From the NCBI RefSeq assembly GCF_040183065.1, contig NC_091125.1:122455121-122519120 (forward strand): 64,000 bases of DNA, in the 5' to 3' direction. Shown here piece by piece: positions 24,115-36,447 of this stretch; position 1 is the first letter of the stretch; each line of letters starts with the position of its first letter. The notes beneath the pieces were generated by a model. It saw only the letters and a list, made by a program, of their open reading frames with translations. It was not told the DNA's origin and searched no databases. Source of the stretch: Periplaneta americana (Eukaryota > Arthropoda > Insecta > Blattodea > Blattidae). A program made the position numbers and the translations under genes.

Positions 24115-25434
24115 ACCAACCGTCACCAACATGATATTTAATACAAAATTAATGTAACTGGAGTGAATTTCTGAATTATTATCGAGTTTTAGTTGGGGTC
24201 ATTTGGCCTCCCTTTGACTTTTTTTTCTTTTAATTTCACTGGACTTTACTAAAATTGAAACAATTCGTTTGTTTTAATACTAGAGACATCAATTTTTCTT
24301 TCATTTATGAAAAACGAACAAAAAACCAAAAGGATAATTTTACTTATCTTTCCTGACAACACAGAAAAATACAAGCCATGAGTTCGACCTGCGTATGTGT
24401 GGTATCAGTGACAAGGAAGATAACTCAGTCGCACGTCATTGCTTGGACGAAGGCGAATCATGAGTACAGCATGAAGGAAAACTATAGACACGGGAAATAA
24501 ATTAAGACGATGTCATAGATCGTTTAATAAATGGATCACAGTGTAAAGTGTCAATACAAATTACGCTTCCTCAATATAGAAAAGAAGTGAAATAACTGTT
24601 TAAAAATGATCATTTCGTTTGTGAATTATTTAGAGTTCACGTTACATAATAAGCTAAACAGAGCCGGTTACACTCACCAGATGACTAAGACAATTGCTCT
24701 TATAGCCTATGTGAAATTACTTTCAGTTCTGCATTACGATTTTTACGGATTTTTATCAACTCGTTAATTTGTCATACGTGGACTTCTATTAAACACGTAT
24801 CAAGAAACTATTTATTCATACCTCACCATACCTGTTACAGTACGTAACAGGAATGCTGGACAAAACTACAGGAATGAATTCCTCTTGCTTTAACTCTTCA
24901 GTGCTCGCACCATAATTTGTGACACCAGTACTCTTTTTTTTTAAATAACCAATTACGTATGAATATGCAATTTTACAACATGTATTAGTAACGTTACTTT
25001 ACTAATTCTATTAAACTGTTTGTGATATAACAGTGTAACTCTATTTTAAATTTAATATTTGAATCAGTGATGTCAATAAAATATGAGTTGTATTGTGATG
25101 CAAAGAATGTAATTAAAAACTGTATTGTTATTATTATATAGACTTAATTGTTAGTTTTTATAAACTACACTACAGTTATACTCCTAAAATTTAAGTACTA
25201 TTGGGTTCAAATACTTTTTTGTTTCATATGAGAAGTCATTGTTCTGTATTATCAAATATGTCCATGCAAACATTTTATTTAAGAATAAAATAATCACTGT
25301 AACAATAGAAAATATCTGTAAAAATGTCTCATGAACGGCTTATAGGAATAGATAAAATTACAAATAAGAAACTCGAAAATTTGCTCTTTTATTCTCTCCT
25401 GTAAAAAATACAGGAGTTAGTACTCGCGCGCGTT

Positions 25435-25437
<3 letters not shown>
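24115..25437. other. Unannotated stretch
   Basis: No gene or repeat recognised. Confidence 0.45.

Positions 25438-25529
<92 letters not shown>
25438..25529. repeat. (CA)n(TA)n microsatellite
   Basis: A CA run passes directly into a TA run, ending in ACAGACAGACAG. Confidence 0.95.
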
Positions 25530-25533
<4 letters not shown>

Positions 25534-25850
25534 CAGACAGATCAGACAACACAAACATACAATTTGCCAATGTTCCTTACTTCAAAAAAATCAATTAAAA
25601 TTGCTGATTAGAGAAAAAATTTAAAGTTCAATTATTGTCATATCTGTGTTTTTCTTCTTCTTTTTTTACTTTTTACTTTGTTATTTAATAAAATGTCTTA
25701 ACAATATGTGGAATGCCTCTTGAGCACGAGTATGTAACTTACTCTTTCTGGGGGTGCTAGAGTGTTTTATATAAAAAAGGAAATATGTATCTTTATTCTG
25801 GCAATAAAGTATTATTATTATTGTTATTATTATTATTATTATTAGCAATA

Positions 25851-25893
<43 letters not shown>

Positions 25894-26213
25894 TGCTGCA
25901 CAGAAAAAAAGTCACAATTACATCTAAGCACTCCAGACATCAGGGATAAACTGTAACAGATAGGTACTGAAAATTTCATTCTATCAGCATTGAAAGCGGA
26001 GATGTGATGACTTAATAAACAGCAGTGGATTACAAATGTACTCGTATGTCGCACAAGTACTGGAGAGTTAATAATCACATTCATAACCTTAGCTCAATAT
26101 TGCACTTCAAATTTCCTCCTTTTGATCTCCAAGGATGTTGTTCAGCGCAGTCCCTTTTCAATATGCAGCAATCAGCCATTATATTAACACATCACTTTCC
26201 TCGATACCTCATT
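25530..26213. other. Unannotated with (TTA)n
   Basis: No gene. A duplicated AGCAATAAAGTATTATTATT module with ATT repeats lies at 25800-25888. Confidence 0.45.
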
Positions 26214-26226
26214 TCCATTTTTTTAT

Positions 26227-26484
26227 TTATTTATTTTTTATTTTATTGGGTTATTTTACGACGCTGTATCAACATCTAGGTTATGTCTGAATGACATGAA
26301 GGTGATAATGCCGGTGAAATGAGTCCGAGGTCCAGCACCGAAAGTTACCCAGCATTTGCTCATATTGGGTTGAGGGAAAACCCGGAAAAAACCTCAACCA
26401 GGTAACTTGCCCCGACCGGGATTCGAACCCGGGCCACCTGGTTTCGCGGCCAGACGTGCTGACCGTTACTCCACAGGTGTGGAC
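26227..26484 (-). mobile_element. tRNA-headed SINE with 13-bp target duplication
   Basis: On the minus strand: a tRNA-like head with A box TGGAGTAACGGTCAGCA and B box GGGTTCGAATCCC (about 26415-26480). The body contains GGTTTTTTCCGGGTTTTCCC and GGTAACTTTCGGTGCTGGA, and the A/T-rich 3' end lies at 26227-26246. TCCATTTTTTTAT flanks both sides (26214-26226, 26485-26497). The body matches the fragment at 54074-54215. Confidence 0.88.
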
Positions 26485-26729
26485 TCCATTTTTTTATATC
26501 TTGGTGAAATCTTTCACCTTGTTCCTCACTAAAGTTTCCTAAATTATCAGGAAAATAATGTAAATGGGAAAGAAGTAAATGCACGTTAACTATAATATTG
26601 CAACCAATCTGTTTTAAATTTTGTAACATCACTTTCACTATGTTAACAAAATTTGATTTTTTTTTATTTCGAAGAATATTAGAAACAACTGTTCTGACAA
26701 TCTTTGTATCATTTCTGTTACGATTATTC

Positions 26730-26798
<69 letters not shown>

Positions 26799-26805
26799 TA
26801 CTATT
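26730..26805. repeat. (ATT)n microsatellite
   Basis: About 25 ATT units with two ATTACT interruptions at the right end. Confidence 0.95.
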
Positions 26806-26829
26806 ATTTATATCATCAGCATTATTATT

Positions 26830-26962
26830 TGAACCCTGTAAAATTTATGTAGCCTACTGGACTGTACCCGAGCACGAGCATATGCTCATTTCGGGTATCT
26901 ATTCATATGTATTCAATTCAAATGTAAATTGTAAATAAATTTGAATTTGAATTTGAATTTGA
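26830..26962 (+). mobile_element. LINE 3' end with stem-loop and (TTTGAA)n tail
   Basis: A stem-loop, CCCGAGCACGAGC with the complement GCTCATTTCGGG (26867-26895), is followed by AATAAATTTGAATTTGAATT repeats. The same stem-loop plan closes the fragments at 44228, 53977 and 57185, so this is a 5'-truncated 3' UTR of that LINE group. No coding part remains. Confidence 0.6.
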
Positions 26963-27104
26963 ACGCATTCCAAGCATCCTTCACATTTCCACTCATAGTC
27001 TTCTCGAAATGCCTGCTCATCATCAGTTTTCGAATTTGCGGGCCAATGAATACAAAAGCTTTAATTTTCTCATAGGTTAATGAAATAATTAGGGAAATTC
27101 AGGA

Positions 27105-27803
27105 TAATAGTACATTATGCAACGAGCCTATAATGATAGTAATTAAGAATCGAGTATGGATATTTATGAAACGAGCGCAAGCGAGTTTCATAATTTTCAT
27201 ACGAGCTTCTTAATTACCATTATAGGCGAGTTTCATACGACTTTTTATGCTCGACTAAATTTCTAACTTGAAATTACCGATATTCAGATATATACATTTT
27301 ATTTGTAACTGACAAGATCGGAAGTGACCTTGTTCTAGGTCGTGAATTGTGAGATGTGCGCAGACGCGAAAGTATTGATTTTTTCCGAGGAACAATAATG
27401 TCATTGACCTTGACGTAGTCCCGTTAAACTTGATAATATTATAACCTTGATTATTGAATTCGACATTGAAAAACGAGATGACAAATTGAATTTATTTGAA
27501 TATTATTTACAATTAACGCTAATTATTATAGTAACAGAACATAACCTTTTGCGACAGTATTGGATTTCCAGCCTCCGTGACTTTTCGCTAATTCTCTTTC
27601 GATTGCATATCCGAGAATAATCGATACTTGCTGTTTTATAACGGTACAAAGCTGACTTGTCATTGGCTGAACACATGTAAGCTGAGTTATCATTGGCTGA
27701 AGGCCTGTACTTTAATGAGTAGGTGTACTTTAATGACATGCATTAAAGGACTGCTACCAGATGTATAATTAGTACATTTCGGCATGGTCGAGCATAAAGA
27801 TAT
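27105..27803 (-). repeat. Interspersed repeat with subterminal palindrome, copy 2 (inverted)
   Basis: Inverted, diverged copy of 23490-24114. The palindrome end is at the left (27107-27250, centre GAGCGCAAGCGAG) and GGCATGGTCGAGCATAAA is at the right. It is about 75 bp longer than copy 1 through internal insertions near 27540-27720. Confidence 0.8.
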
Positions 27804-27831
27804 TTAAAGCACTCACTGTCTTTATCCAGAG

Positions 27832-28950
27832 CAGTGGTGGGCAAAATGAACGCAACCCACAAGACAGGTTTTAAATGGCAACTACATACTGTGGGAGAGG
27901 TTGCACTCTACAGTGCAGTGACGGATTTACAGACAGTTGCGCCACTACACTCCTACCTACCATATGTAATTAGAATAGTCCATTCACGTGATAATTAATT
28001 AATCATTTTTCAAAGCATTCGAAATTGGGATTTAGATCTGTGCATGCTATTTTCAGTTGCGCAAGGAGATGAGCATCGCTTAAGCGGGATCTGTGGCTGG
28101 ACTTTATAAATTTCATTTTAGAAAAACAGCCGTTCGCAATGGTAGGTTGATGAATACATACCGTCATTTCCCATAACTATGGTCCTGGAACATAACTATG
28201 GTCCACGATACTATCATTCAAAGATCATTGTGGAAGTAACTTAGACCGTTCGTTGATAGCTTCAGTGACTTGAATACAAACTACATTGCAGCAAAAATAT
28301 AAACGAAGTACTACATTATGGAGTACAAAATTTGAATAGTTGTATCGTGGACAATAGTTATGTTCCAGGACCATAGTTATGGGAAATGACGGTACTCATT
28401 ATGTTTTAAGCAAACTGTCTAAGCAGTGGATATGTAGTATTGGATATTTTTAAAAATATTTTAGCCACCAGTAGACCTTCACATTCTGCTTAGAAGAAGC
28501 TATCATTCTGTAAATCCAGTAGGCCTACCTCTAACTGCAATTCTGGGATAACATTTTCAATTTAAACATGAAAAGGAGTGGCAAAAATATTGAAATCTTT
28601 CTCCATACTTTGAAAATCACTGAATCTGTGTTCTTTGAACTCGTATAACAGGTGGTCTATTTTAAGAATGTACATATTTAAGTTCGCTTCCTGAATGTTT
28701 GTAACTGATCGTAAACATGAGAAATGAAAGAACCGCCTTTCTTGTAAGTGTGATATCCTCTCGATTCATACGATTCTGCGAAAGACATTGCATCAATAAT
28801 GAAGCTACGAAGTACAGCAATCCACTATAATCCGCCACGTACACGCGCAGTATTTTCATGGAGTGGGAGAAAGGGAAGGTAGGGGGTAAGTTTAATGCTT
28901 CGCTGAGGTCTGACATCACTGCGGCAATGCCGCAGGAATGCCCGCCATTG
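27832..28950 (-). mobile_element. hAT transposon remnant (GTF2IRD2/ZBED-like transposase)
   Basis: Ends CAGTGGTGGGC and the complement of GCCCGCCATTG are flanked by ATCCAGAG (27824-27831) and ATCTAGAG (28951-28958), an 8-bp hAT-type duplication with one mismatch. Minus-strand coding remains include FKEHRFSDFQ, ENVIPELQLEV and LLDLQND (about 28490-28655). Beyond the inserted MITE, MKFIKSSHRSRLSDAHLLAQ (about 28040-28110) is the hAT dimerisation region. Several stops and shifts make it inactive. The N-terminal half is not recognisable. Confidence 0.82.
28161..28392. mobile_element. TA-target MITE inside the hAT transposase, copy 1
   Basis: About 50-bp terminal repeats starting CCGTCATTTCCCATAACTAT, flanked by TA on both sides. 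It splits the hAT reading frame between the PLLRQFA and MKFIKSS blocks, so it arrived after the hAT element. A related copy is at 36448-36641. Confidence 0.85.
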
Positions 28951-28958
28951 ATCTAGAG

Positions 28959-30343
28959 CAGTCTTGCGATGGAGACTAATAATTGCGAGCGAGAGCTATT
29001 TTATGCCCGCTGCGCGCGCGCGGAGCTCTTTTACCTGTAAACATTGCTAAAGGATGTACAAATCTTAGAACACAGCGCATCATGACGGAACGGAAGCGCT
29101 GAAAGTTTTCAAGGAAGAGTGGAAGATACAATATTTATGCTTCGAACATGGTGATGAAGTCCAGTGTTTGTTGTGTAAAAAAAATATCATTTGCAAAAAA
29201 GCAACATAAAACGGCATTATGAGACGCAACATGAAAAAAAATATAGGTATTATTCAGGAAAAAAGAGAAATAAATTAATTTCGGAATTGACATCGAAGGT
29301 AAATTAATTTACATTTGGGTCAGTAGATAGTATCTAGATTCCTTTTATTTCTTTATTTTAAATGTATTGTTGATGTTTTATTTGTTGCTTGTTTCTGAAT
29401 ATTTAATTTTATTAGACTGCGTGTTTCTCTAATTTAGAAATAATATTTGATCTTTGATTGCACTTTAACTTATACTATTACTAAACTCAAAATGCTAATT
29501 CACTTTTATTCCAATAACTATTTTCAGGATTTTTGGCAAATATGAACTAAACATTTTGAAAACTTTGATGCAGGGAGCTTTTTTAGTAACGTCAATATAG
29601 AATACATTTAAAAATATAATTTCAAAACTATTAGACCTAATTGCATCAAATTTTGTACAGATGATATTATTATAGATCTGTTTATATAGTTTAAATTTCA
29701 CAAATTTTGGCCGAAATTGTGGAAGTTTTAAGTCATACATATCCCTTAAATGATTGACCCCAAAAATTACGATGGCTCTCAATATCTTAATTTAATCAAT
29801 TTGTTTTTTTCGTGTTACATGCATCTCACAAATCACTCTAAGAAAACTCATTACATAATCACGACTGGAGAGTAAGGACTATATTTTCACAATCACACAA
29901 TCAATATACTCTATTTCAATCAATATTGTCATTATTATTTTTTCAACAAATACTCAAAAGTACTTAGAGATCACATACGTCGAGCAGATAGACCCTATTA
30001 GTTTCTCTTAATCAATGAAGTGAAGTATGTACATAATAAATAATTGCTTTTAACAATAAAATGGTTTACATACAATTAACTTTTCTTATTTCTCTTTTTG
30101 TTCCTAAAAACCCTTCCCTTTGCGATTTGTTTATATATGTACATTCATATTAAATAACTGAGTAATTAGCCCTATTACATAGCCAGAAATTTAGTAACGC
30201 AAGTTATTTTAATAATTGCTGCCTTTATTCGCTGCATATGCATGTACATCCCTGTTGTCTACGTTACAGTGAATGCGCTATGCGCTCGTGATCAAGGTCG
30301 AGCTATTCTACCATGATTGGGAGCTAATATCGTCTCATCCCTG
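28959..30343 (+). mobile_element. Second hAT element abutting the first, with BED finger
   Basis: Starts CAGTCTTGCGATGGAGAC and ends TCGTCTCATCCCTG, flanked by perfect ATCTAGAG copies (28951-28958 and 30344-30351). Terminal repeats are only approximately complementary. About 120 bp inside lies the N-terminal BED zinc finger of a hAT transposase (see 29082). The remaining 1 kb is AT-rich with no recognisable coding, so it is a deletion derivative or strongly decayed. Confidence 0.65.
29082..29290 (+). pseudogene. hAT transposase N-terminus, BED zinc finger, frameshifted
   Basis: Reads KVFKEEWKIQYLCFEHGDE, then VQCLLCKKN, and after a one-base slip in an A-rich run NIKRHYETQHEKKYR. The C-x2-C and H-x4-H pairs make a BED finger of the GTF2IRD2/ZBED-like hAT type. 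A second frameshift lies just after the ATG at 29082. It points away from the hAT remnant at 27832-28950, so the two pieces do not form one gene. Confidence 0.75.
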
Positions 30344-30351
30344 ATCTAGAG

Positions 30352-31234
30352 CTTTCACACGTTTCGACATTTCTATGAAACAACACCATTATTCTGTACT
30401 CAAAAATGAGAACTACTAGCACACTTCACTTTAACACGACAATGAATAACACAACACTAAACCTCCTAGTTTCAAACAAGAACTTTTAAAAGGAGGTAGA
30501 TTATCTCTGAAAGGTTTAAATGTGTATCTTCAGGCTGGATTGCACCCCCCCTAAATTTATATATGTGACCCTCGCTATTGAAACAAACCATGAGGGAGCT
30601 ATAATGATAAAGTTCTTAGAATAAATATTTCCTTCATTAAATTTTTATGACCTGAAAACACTTTCGATTTCAACTTTCTGTTTATAGACGATTTTGGGTG
30701 GACACAGATAAGAAAGCTCAAGAATAAATAACGGATATCTTACCCGCAGTTTATTTTAAGTTACTAAAAGGACGGAAATTGTTTAGAATAGGCTTTACTC
30801 AATATAGAAGGAAGCATATTCTGTCACATTTTAAGTAATAAAGTTGAAATTATAAATTGTCGTGCCTTTCAAATAATTGTTTTTAACAAATGTTAAGCGT
30901 AGAAAAATAATAATAACTTACTAATTATTGAAAATATTAGAAACATACAACTATTGAATTGTGAAAAGTTCTGACGTAGTGCACGAAAAAAAGGCTTTAA
31001 TTTTTGCAATCAGCAAGAAATTCCTATCCAGAAACATTATTTTTTTCAAAACAACAAACAACCCATGCAGACCAATGTAATGCTTTCTGTTAGTATTCTA
31101 CATTAAGTCAGTATACAATAGATTTGGGTGATTAAGCTTAATTTAAAATAATACTCGAATTCCCATGACGCTCGCTTAGATTCCAAGGAATTTTTCAAGA
31201 CGGCAGATGTCGATTGCTACTATTTATAACGCAC
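30352..31234. other. Unannotated spacer
   Basis: No gene or repeat recognised. Confidence 0.4.
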
Positions 31235-31238
31235 TTAA

Positions 31239-31930
31239 GGGGTTAGGTACAGCTTACAGCAGTAACATTTTTGGAAATATTCAACATTTGTTCCTCCATT
31301 ACTGTAACTTGTACAATAATGAAAATTTGTATGTTTAAAAAACTGTCCTTCTGCTATATGAAAAAAATATTTTTATGATTTAAAAAATTATATATATATA
31401 TTTTTTTTTTTCAAAATTTAAAATTGTGGCAGTTTACTGTGCAGTGATGAAGCGTTACTCTCATAACTCATAAACTCGTTAACTTTTTCATCTTCTCTCT
31501 CTTTTATTTTATTGCTGAAACTCATATTTACAATATCATGCTCTTTCAACTACATTCCTTAATAAATAATATTTTTTTTTATTTGACCATTTTTTTAAAT
31601 GAATTTATTTTTTATCAGACAATCTGTGAAAGGTAGAGAAGTGATCTTGCATGATATTGTAGATATGACATGCATAAATATATACAAAACATTTCATCAC
31701 AGAATTTTGGACAGTTTTTTAGTTATGTGGGAAACGCTTCATCGCTGCACAGTGAATTGAATTAAAAAAAATATGTAATTTATTTTAATCGTAAAAATAT
31801 TTTTTTTCATATAACAGAAGGACAGTGTTTTACACATACTAATTTGCTATTTTTGTAAAAGTTACAGTAATGGAGGAAAAAAATGTTGAATATTTCCAAA
31901 ATTTTACTAGTGTAGGCTGTACCTAAACCC
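31239..31930. mobile_element. TTAA-target foldback element
   Basis: Arms of about 200 bp are inverted copies. The left starts GGGGTTAGGTACAGC and the right ends GCTGTACCTAAACCC. Inner parts match too, for example ACTGTGCAGTGATGAAGCG against CGCTTCATCGCTGCACAGT. TTAA lies at both junctions (31235-31238 and 31931-31934). The central 260 bp shows weaker symmetry. No coding content. Confidence 0.85.
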
Positions 31931-31934
31931 TTAA

Positions 31935-32440
31935 TATTCATGATATTTTGCATTATTTCACGTATTTCATTATTCAAATTAAAGTGATACGTTATGCTAA
32001 TCTAGATAGGGAAGAAGTAGTTTTCCTCAAACGATAAAAATGCAGAAAATTATTGGAGGAGATAAAAAGCAGCACTTAGGCCTAATCATTTGAAAATATA
32101 CTCAAGTATTCATGCGTCAACCTAAAGATAACTGTTTTTTCTCAATTTAATTTGCATCTAACTTATTGTTTTTATACAAGAGATTTGAACGTCAGCAACG
32201 GTATCAACAATTTTTCAGAAGGCGATATGTAAATCGAAAATTCTGAAAAGAACCACTCAGTCAAACCAGCTGAATGTCGTCAGATCCTACCCCTACGTCA
32301 ACATCGTGAATTCTGGGCAAAGCAGTGAAAACTGTAACCTAGGTAGAGGTTAGGGAGAATGTCTATATTTATGTCTGATCTCCATTGGCTAAGGTACCAC
32401 ATTTTTATAAAAATCGAATGTGCGTAGCTTCACTCTGCTG
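31935..32440. other. Unannotated spacer
   Basis: No feature recognised before the 69-bp satellite. Confidence 0.4.
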
Positions 32441-33015
32441 CATATTTTTACGTAGAATTACGTGTAACTGCAATCATCTGTAGATAGGTTCATAACTTTA
32501 CTATGCTAGTATATATTTACTTAGAGTTACGTGTGAGTGCAATCATCTGTAGATAGGTTCATAACTTTACTATGCTAGTACATATTTACGTAGAATTACG
32601 TGTAAGTGCAATCATCTGTAGATAGGTTCATAACTTTACTATGCTAGTACATATTTACGTAGAATTACGTGTAAGTGCAATCATCTGTCGATAGGTTCAT
32701 AATTTTACTATGCTAGTACATATTTACTTAGAGTTACGTGTGAGTGCAATCATCTGTAGATAGGTTCATAACTTTACTATGCTAGTACATATTTACGTAG
32801 AATTACGTGTAAGTGCAATCATCTGTAGATAGGTTCATAACTTTACTATGCTAGTACATATTTACGTAGAATTACGTGTAAGTGCAATCATCTGTCGATA
32901 GGTTCATAACTTTACTATGCTAGTACATATTTACGTAGAGTTATGTGTGAGTGCAATCATCTGTCGATAGGTTCATAACTTTACTATGCTAGTACATATT
33001 TACGTAGAGTTATGT
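32441..33015. repeat. 69-bp satellite with three-unit higher order
   Basis: Just over eight copies of a 69-bp unit (AGGTTCATAACTTTACTATG at 32486, 32555, 32624 and so on). Variants follow a pattern: TTAGAGTTACGTGTGAG with CTGTAGAT, then GTAGAATTACGTGTAAG with CTGTAGAT, then the same with CTGTCGAT. This triplet repeats once, giving a 207-bp higher-order period, and two further units diverge. Confidence 0.92.
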
Positions 33016-33189
33016 CTTTCGAGTCTCGGCTCGACATTCCTGCTGCGCTTCGAGTCTCGCTCGTCATTCTCGAAATAGCATTTGATCGGCGTGGAAAGAT
33101 TTTTTAACTTTGAATAACATACATCATTGAAATAAATAACATTACAAATGTTTAAATGAGACAAAAAGACAAAACAGAACAGTATCTCA

Positions 33190-35055
33190 GGTTTCAAAAT
33201 GTTCCTACCTACCTACTACCTATATTACCTTCTATCTACCACCTATATTACCTTCCACCTACCACCTATATTACCTCCCACCTACTACCTATATTACCTC
33301 TAACCTACTACCTATATTACCTCCCAGCTATCTATATTACCTCCCACCTACCACCTATATTACCTCCCACCTACCACCTATATTACCTCCCACCTACCAC
33401 ATATCTTACCTCCCACCTACCACCTATATTACCTCCCACCTACCACCTATATTACCTCCCACCTACCACCTATATTACCTCCCACCTACCACATATATTA
33501 CCTCCCACCTACCACCTATATTACCTCCCACCTACCACCTATATTACCTCCCACCTACTACTTATATTACCTCCCACCTACCACATATATTACCTCCCAC
33601 CTACCACCTATATTACCTCCCACCTACCACCTATATTACCTCCCACCTACTACCTATATTACCTCCCACATACTAACTATATTACCTCTAACCTACTACC
33701 TATATTACCTTCCACCTACTGCCTATATTATCTCCCACCTACTACCTATATTACCTTCCATCTACCACCTATATTACCTCCCACCTACTACCTGTATTAC
33801 CTCTCGCCTACTTCCTATATTACCTCCCACCTACTACCTATATTACCTCAAACTTACTACCTATATTACCTCCAACCTACTATCTATATTACCTCCCACC
33901 TACTACCTATACTATCTCCCACTTACTAACTATATTACCTTCCACCTACCACCTATATTACCTCCCATCTATACCTATATAACCTTCCACCTACTACCTA
34001 TATTACCTCTTACCTACTACCGATATAACCTCCCACCTACTACCTATATTACCTCTTACCTACTACCTATATTACCTCTTACCTACTACCTATGTTACCC
34101 CCACCTACTATCTACATTACCTCCCACCTACCACCTATATTACCTCCCACCTACTACCTATATTACCTCCCACCTACCACCTATATTACCTCCCACCTAC
34201 CACCTATATTACCTCCCACCTACCACATATATTACCTCCCACCTACCACCTATATTACCTCCCACCTACCACCTATATTACCTCCCACCTACTACTTATA
34301 TTACCTCCCACCTACCACATATATTACCTCCCACCTACCACCTATATTACCTCCCACCTACCACCTATATTACCTCCCACCTACTACCTATATTACCTCC
34401 CACATATTAACTATATTACCTCTAACCTACTACCTATATTACCTTCCACCTACTACCTATATTATCTCCCACCTACTACCTATATTACCTTCCATCTACC
34501 ACCTATATTACCTCCCACCTACTACCTGTATTACCTCTCGCCTACTTCCTATATTACCTCCCACCTACTACCTATATTACCTCAAACTTACTACCTATAT
34601 TACCTCTAACCTACTATCTATATTACCTCCCACCTACTACCTATACTATCTCCCACTTACTACCTATATTACCTTCCACCTACCACCTATATTACCTCCC
34701 ATCTATACCTATATTACCTTCCACCTACTACCTATATTACCTCTTACCTACTACCGATATAACCTCCCACCTACTACCTATATTACCTCTTACCTACTAC
34801 CTATATTACCTCTTACCTACTACCTATGTTACCCCCACCTACTATCTACATTACCTCCCACCTACTACCTATATTAGCTCCCATATAATATCTATATTAC
34901 CTCTCACCTAGTAACTATATTACCTCCCACCTACTACCTATATTACCTCCCATATAATATCTATATTACCTCCCACCTACTACCTATATTACCTTCTACC
35001 TACTACCTATATTACCTTCCACCTAATATCTACATTACCTCCTACCTTCTACTTT
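33190..35055. repeat. 23-bp satellite with about 734-bp internal duplication
   Basis: About 80 copies of a 23-bp unit such as CCTACCACCTATATTACCTC plus CCA. Rare variants (CCATCTATACCTATAT, TATGTTACCCCCAC) recur at an offset of 734 bases (33961/34695, 34091/34825), so a large block was duplicated. The unit is not a multiple of three and lacks stops, so long Pro/Tyr/Leu/Thr frames at 33156-33929 and 34092-34877 are artefacts. Confidence 0.93.
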
Positions 35056-35076
35056 CCACAACCACTACCACTACTA

Positions 35077-36442
35077 CAGTAAAGGTTCGTTAATCCGGAC
35101 CCCGATAAGCCGGACTTCGCTTAATCCGGACAGGCAAAAAAAAAGATGAGTTTGGGAAAATTACAGAAGATTGTTTTAAGATGTATTTTTATACATTGGA
35201 ACTGTGGAATTACAATAATTACAATATTACACCTATAGTGTTAAAAATAAAGAAAACTAGCATTATTTTTATTGTATGTATTTATTTATTTAAACTTCAC
35301 CACCAACAGAAGCAAGCTTTCAGTTATAGGTGGCTTTACATTGATACAATTTATATACAAAATACATAATAGTGAAAAACAAAAACAAGCAAAACAAACG
35401 AAAGAAAGAAGGATACATAATAGATGCTAGAATATAATATCACAGTTAATATTAGTACCAAATGTCAATATAATGATACAGAATTATTTCAAAATTAGAG
35501 TAAAAACATTATAATACACTTATTCATAATTTAAATACCTAAGTAAATATAATTAGTTCTTTTTAAAATTGTATGAAATTTTTTAATTGATAAACCGAAA
35601 TCTAATTGAGAATCACAGTTTAAAGGTAGAGAGTTTGAAGTATTACACGTAACAAACAATGGAGAGTTCTTGAAGAAAACAGTTATAGGAATCGGAATAA
35701 CAAAAGTTTGCCCATGACGTAATTTTGTTCTTTTTGCGTTGAACTGAAGGAATTTAAGAAAATAACAGTTATTCGATATACCGTTAACAGTTTTATAGAG
35801 TAAAATTTTGCTATTTATTAATTGTCTACATTTTAAAGTTTTATAATTAAATTTAAAAAGTATCTGATTACTGTAAATGAAATTTGCTTTTCATAAGAGG
35901 ACACGTGATATTTTTTAAACTATAAGTAACGTAAAAGTATTTTCTGTAGGGTAAAGTTGCCTATTTTCGTGATACTCCTAATCCCCTGATGCTTTTTTAA
36001 AATTGAATGTTGGTCAAAGTGCCGTTCGACCATAGCGCCAGACATCTTTCTCGAAAGAGTGCATCTTTCGCCTATTTTTTAGACATCGGTGAACTTCATA
36101 GCAAGATACCCAATTCCGTGACATTCAGTGAAAAAAACGTATTACGGAATTAGGAGTATCACTGAATTCGGCAACTTTACCTATCCTTTCTATTTGCATC
36201 TGATGGGATTGGAACTGAGGTGCCCATATTAGATGTAGATATTGCTTTACATTTTACTGTATACTGCATACTGTATTTAGACCTATGCCCTTTAAATACA
36301 CCATAACAAACGTGTTTTGTTGCTATAAACTGAGTTTTAATGGACTTTCTACTGTTATTTTAGCTTATTTCAGTTAATCCGGACTTTCGTTAAACCGGTC
36401 AACTTATACCCCCAATTAATCCGGATTAACGAGGCTTTACTG
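35077..36442. mobile_element. pogo/Tigger-like DNA element
   Basis: Terminal repeats CAGTAAAGGTTCGTTAATCC and the complement of GGATTAACGAGGCTTTACTG, each next to TA (35075-35076, 36443-36444). Subterminal TTAATCCGGA motifs repeat inside both ends, as in pogo-type elements. No intact transposase. The minus strand around 35560-35800 gives LINE-C-terminus-like fragments (NAKRTKLRHGQTF), which may be a decayed nested insertion; that part is weak. Confidence 0.8.
35949..36181. mobile_element. TA-target MITE nested in the pogo-like element
   Basis: Inverted ends GGGTAAAGTTGCC and GGCAACTTTACC with TA on both sides. The next inner blocks, GTGATACTCCTAAT and ATTAGGAGTATCAC, are also complementary. 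Non-coding. Confidence 0.8.
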
Positions 36443-36447
36443 TACTA

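Noticed and set aside
27832..29290. One hAT gene spanning both transposase pieces
   Set aside because: The C-terminal piece is on minus and the BED finger on plus, and target duplications separate them into two elements.
33156..34877. Two Pro/Tyr/Leu/Thr-rich frames of about 260 codons
   Set aside because: Produced by the 23-bp satellite, which lacks stop triplets. The unit is not a multiple of three, so the frame only appears periodic.
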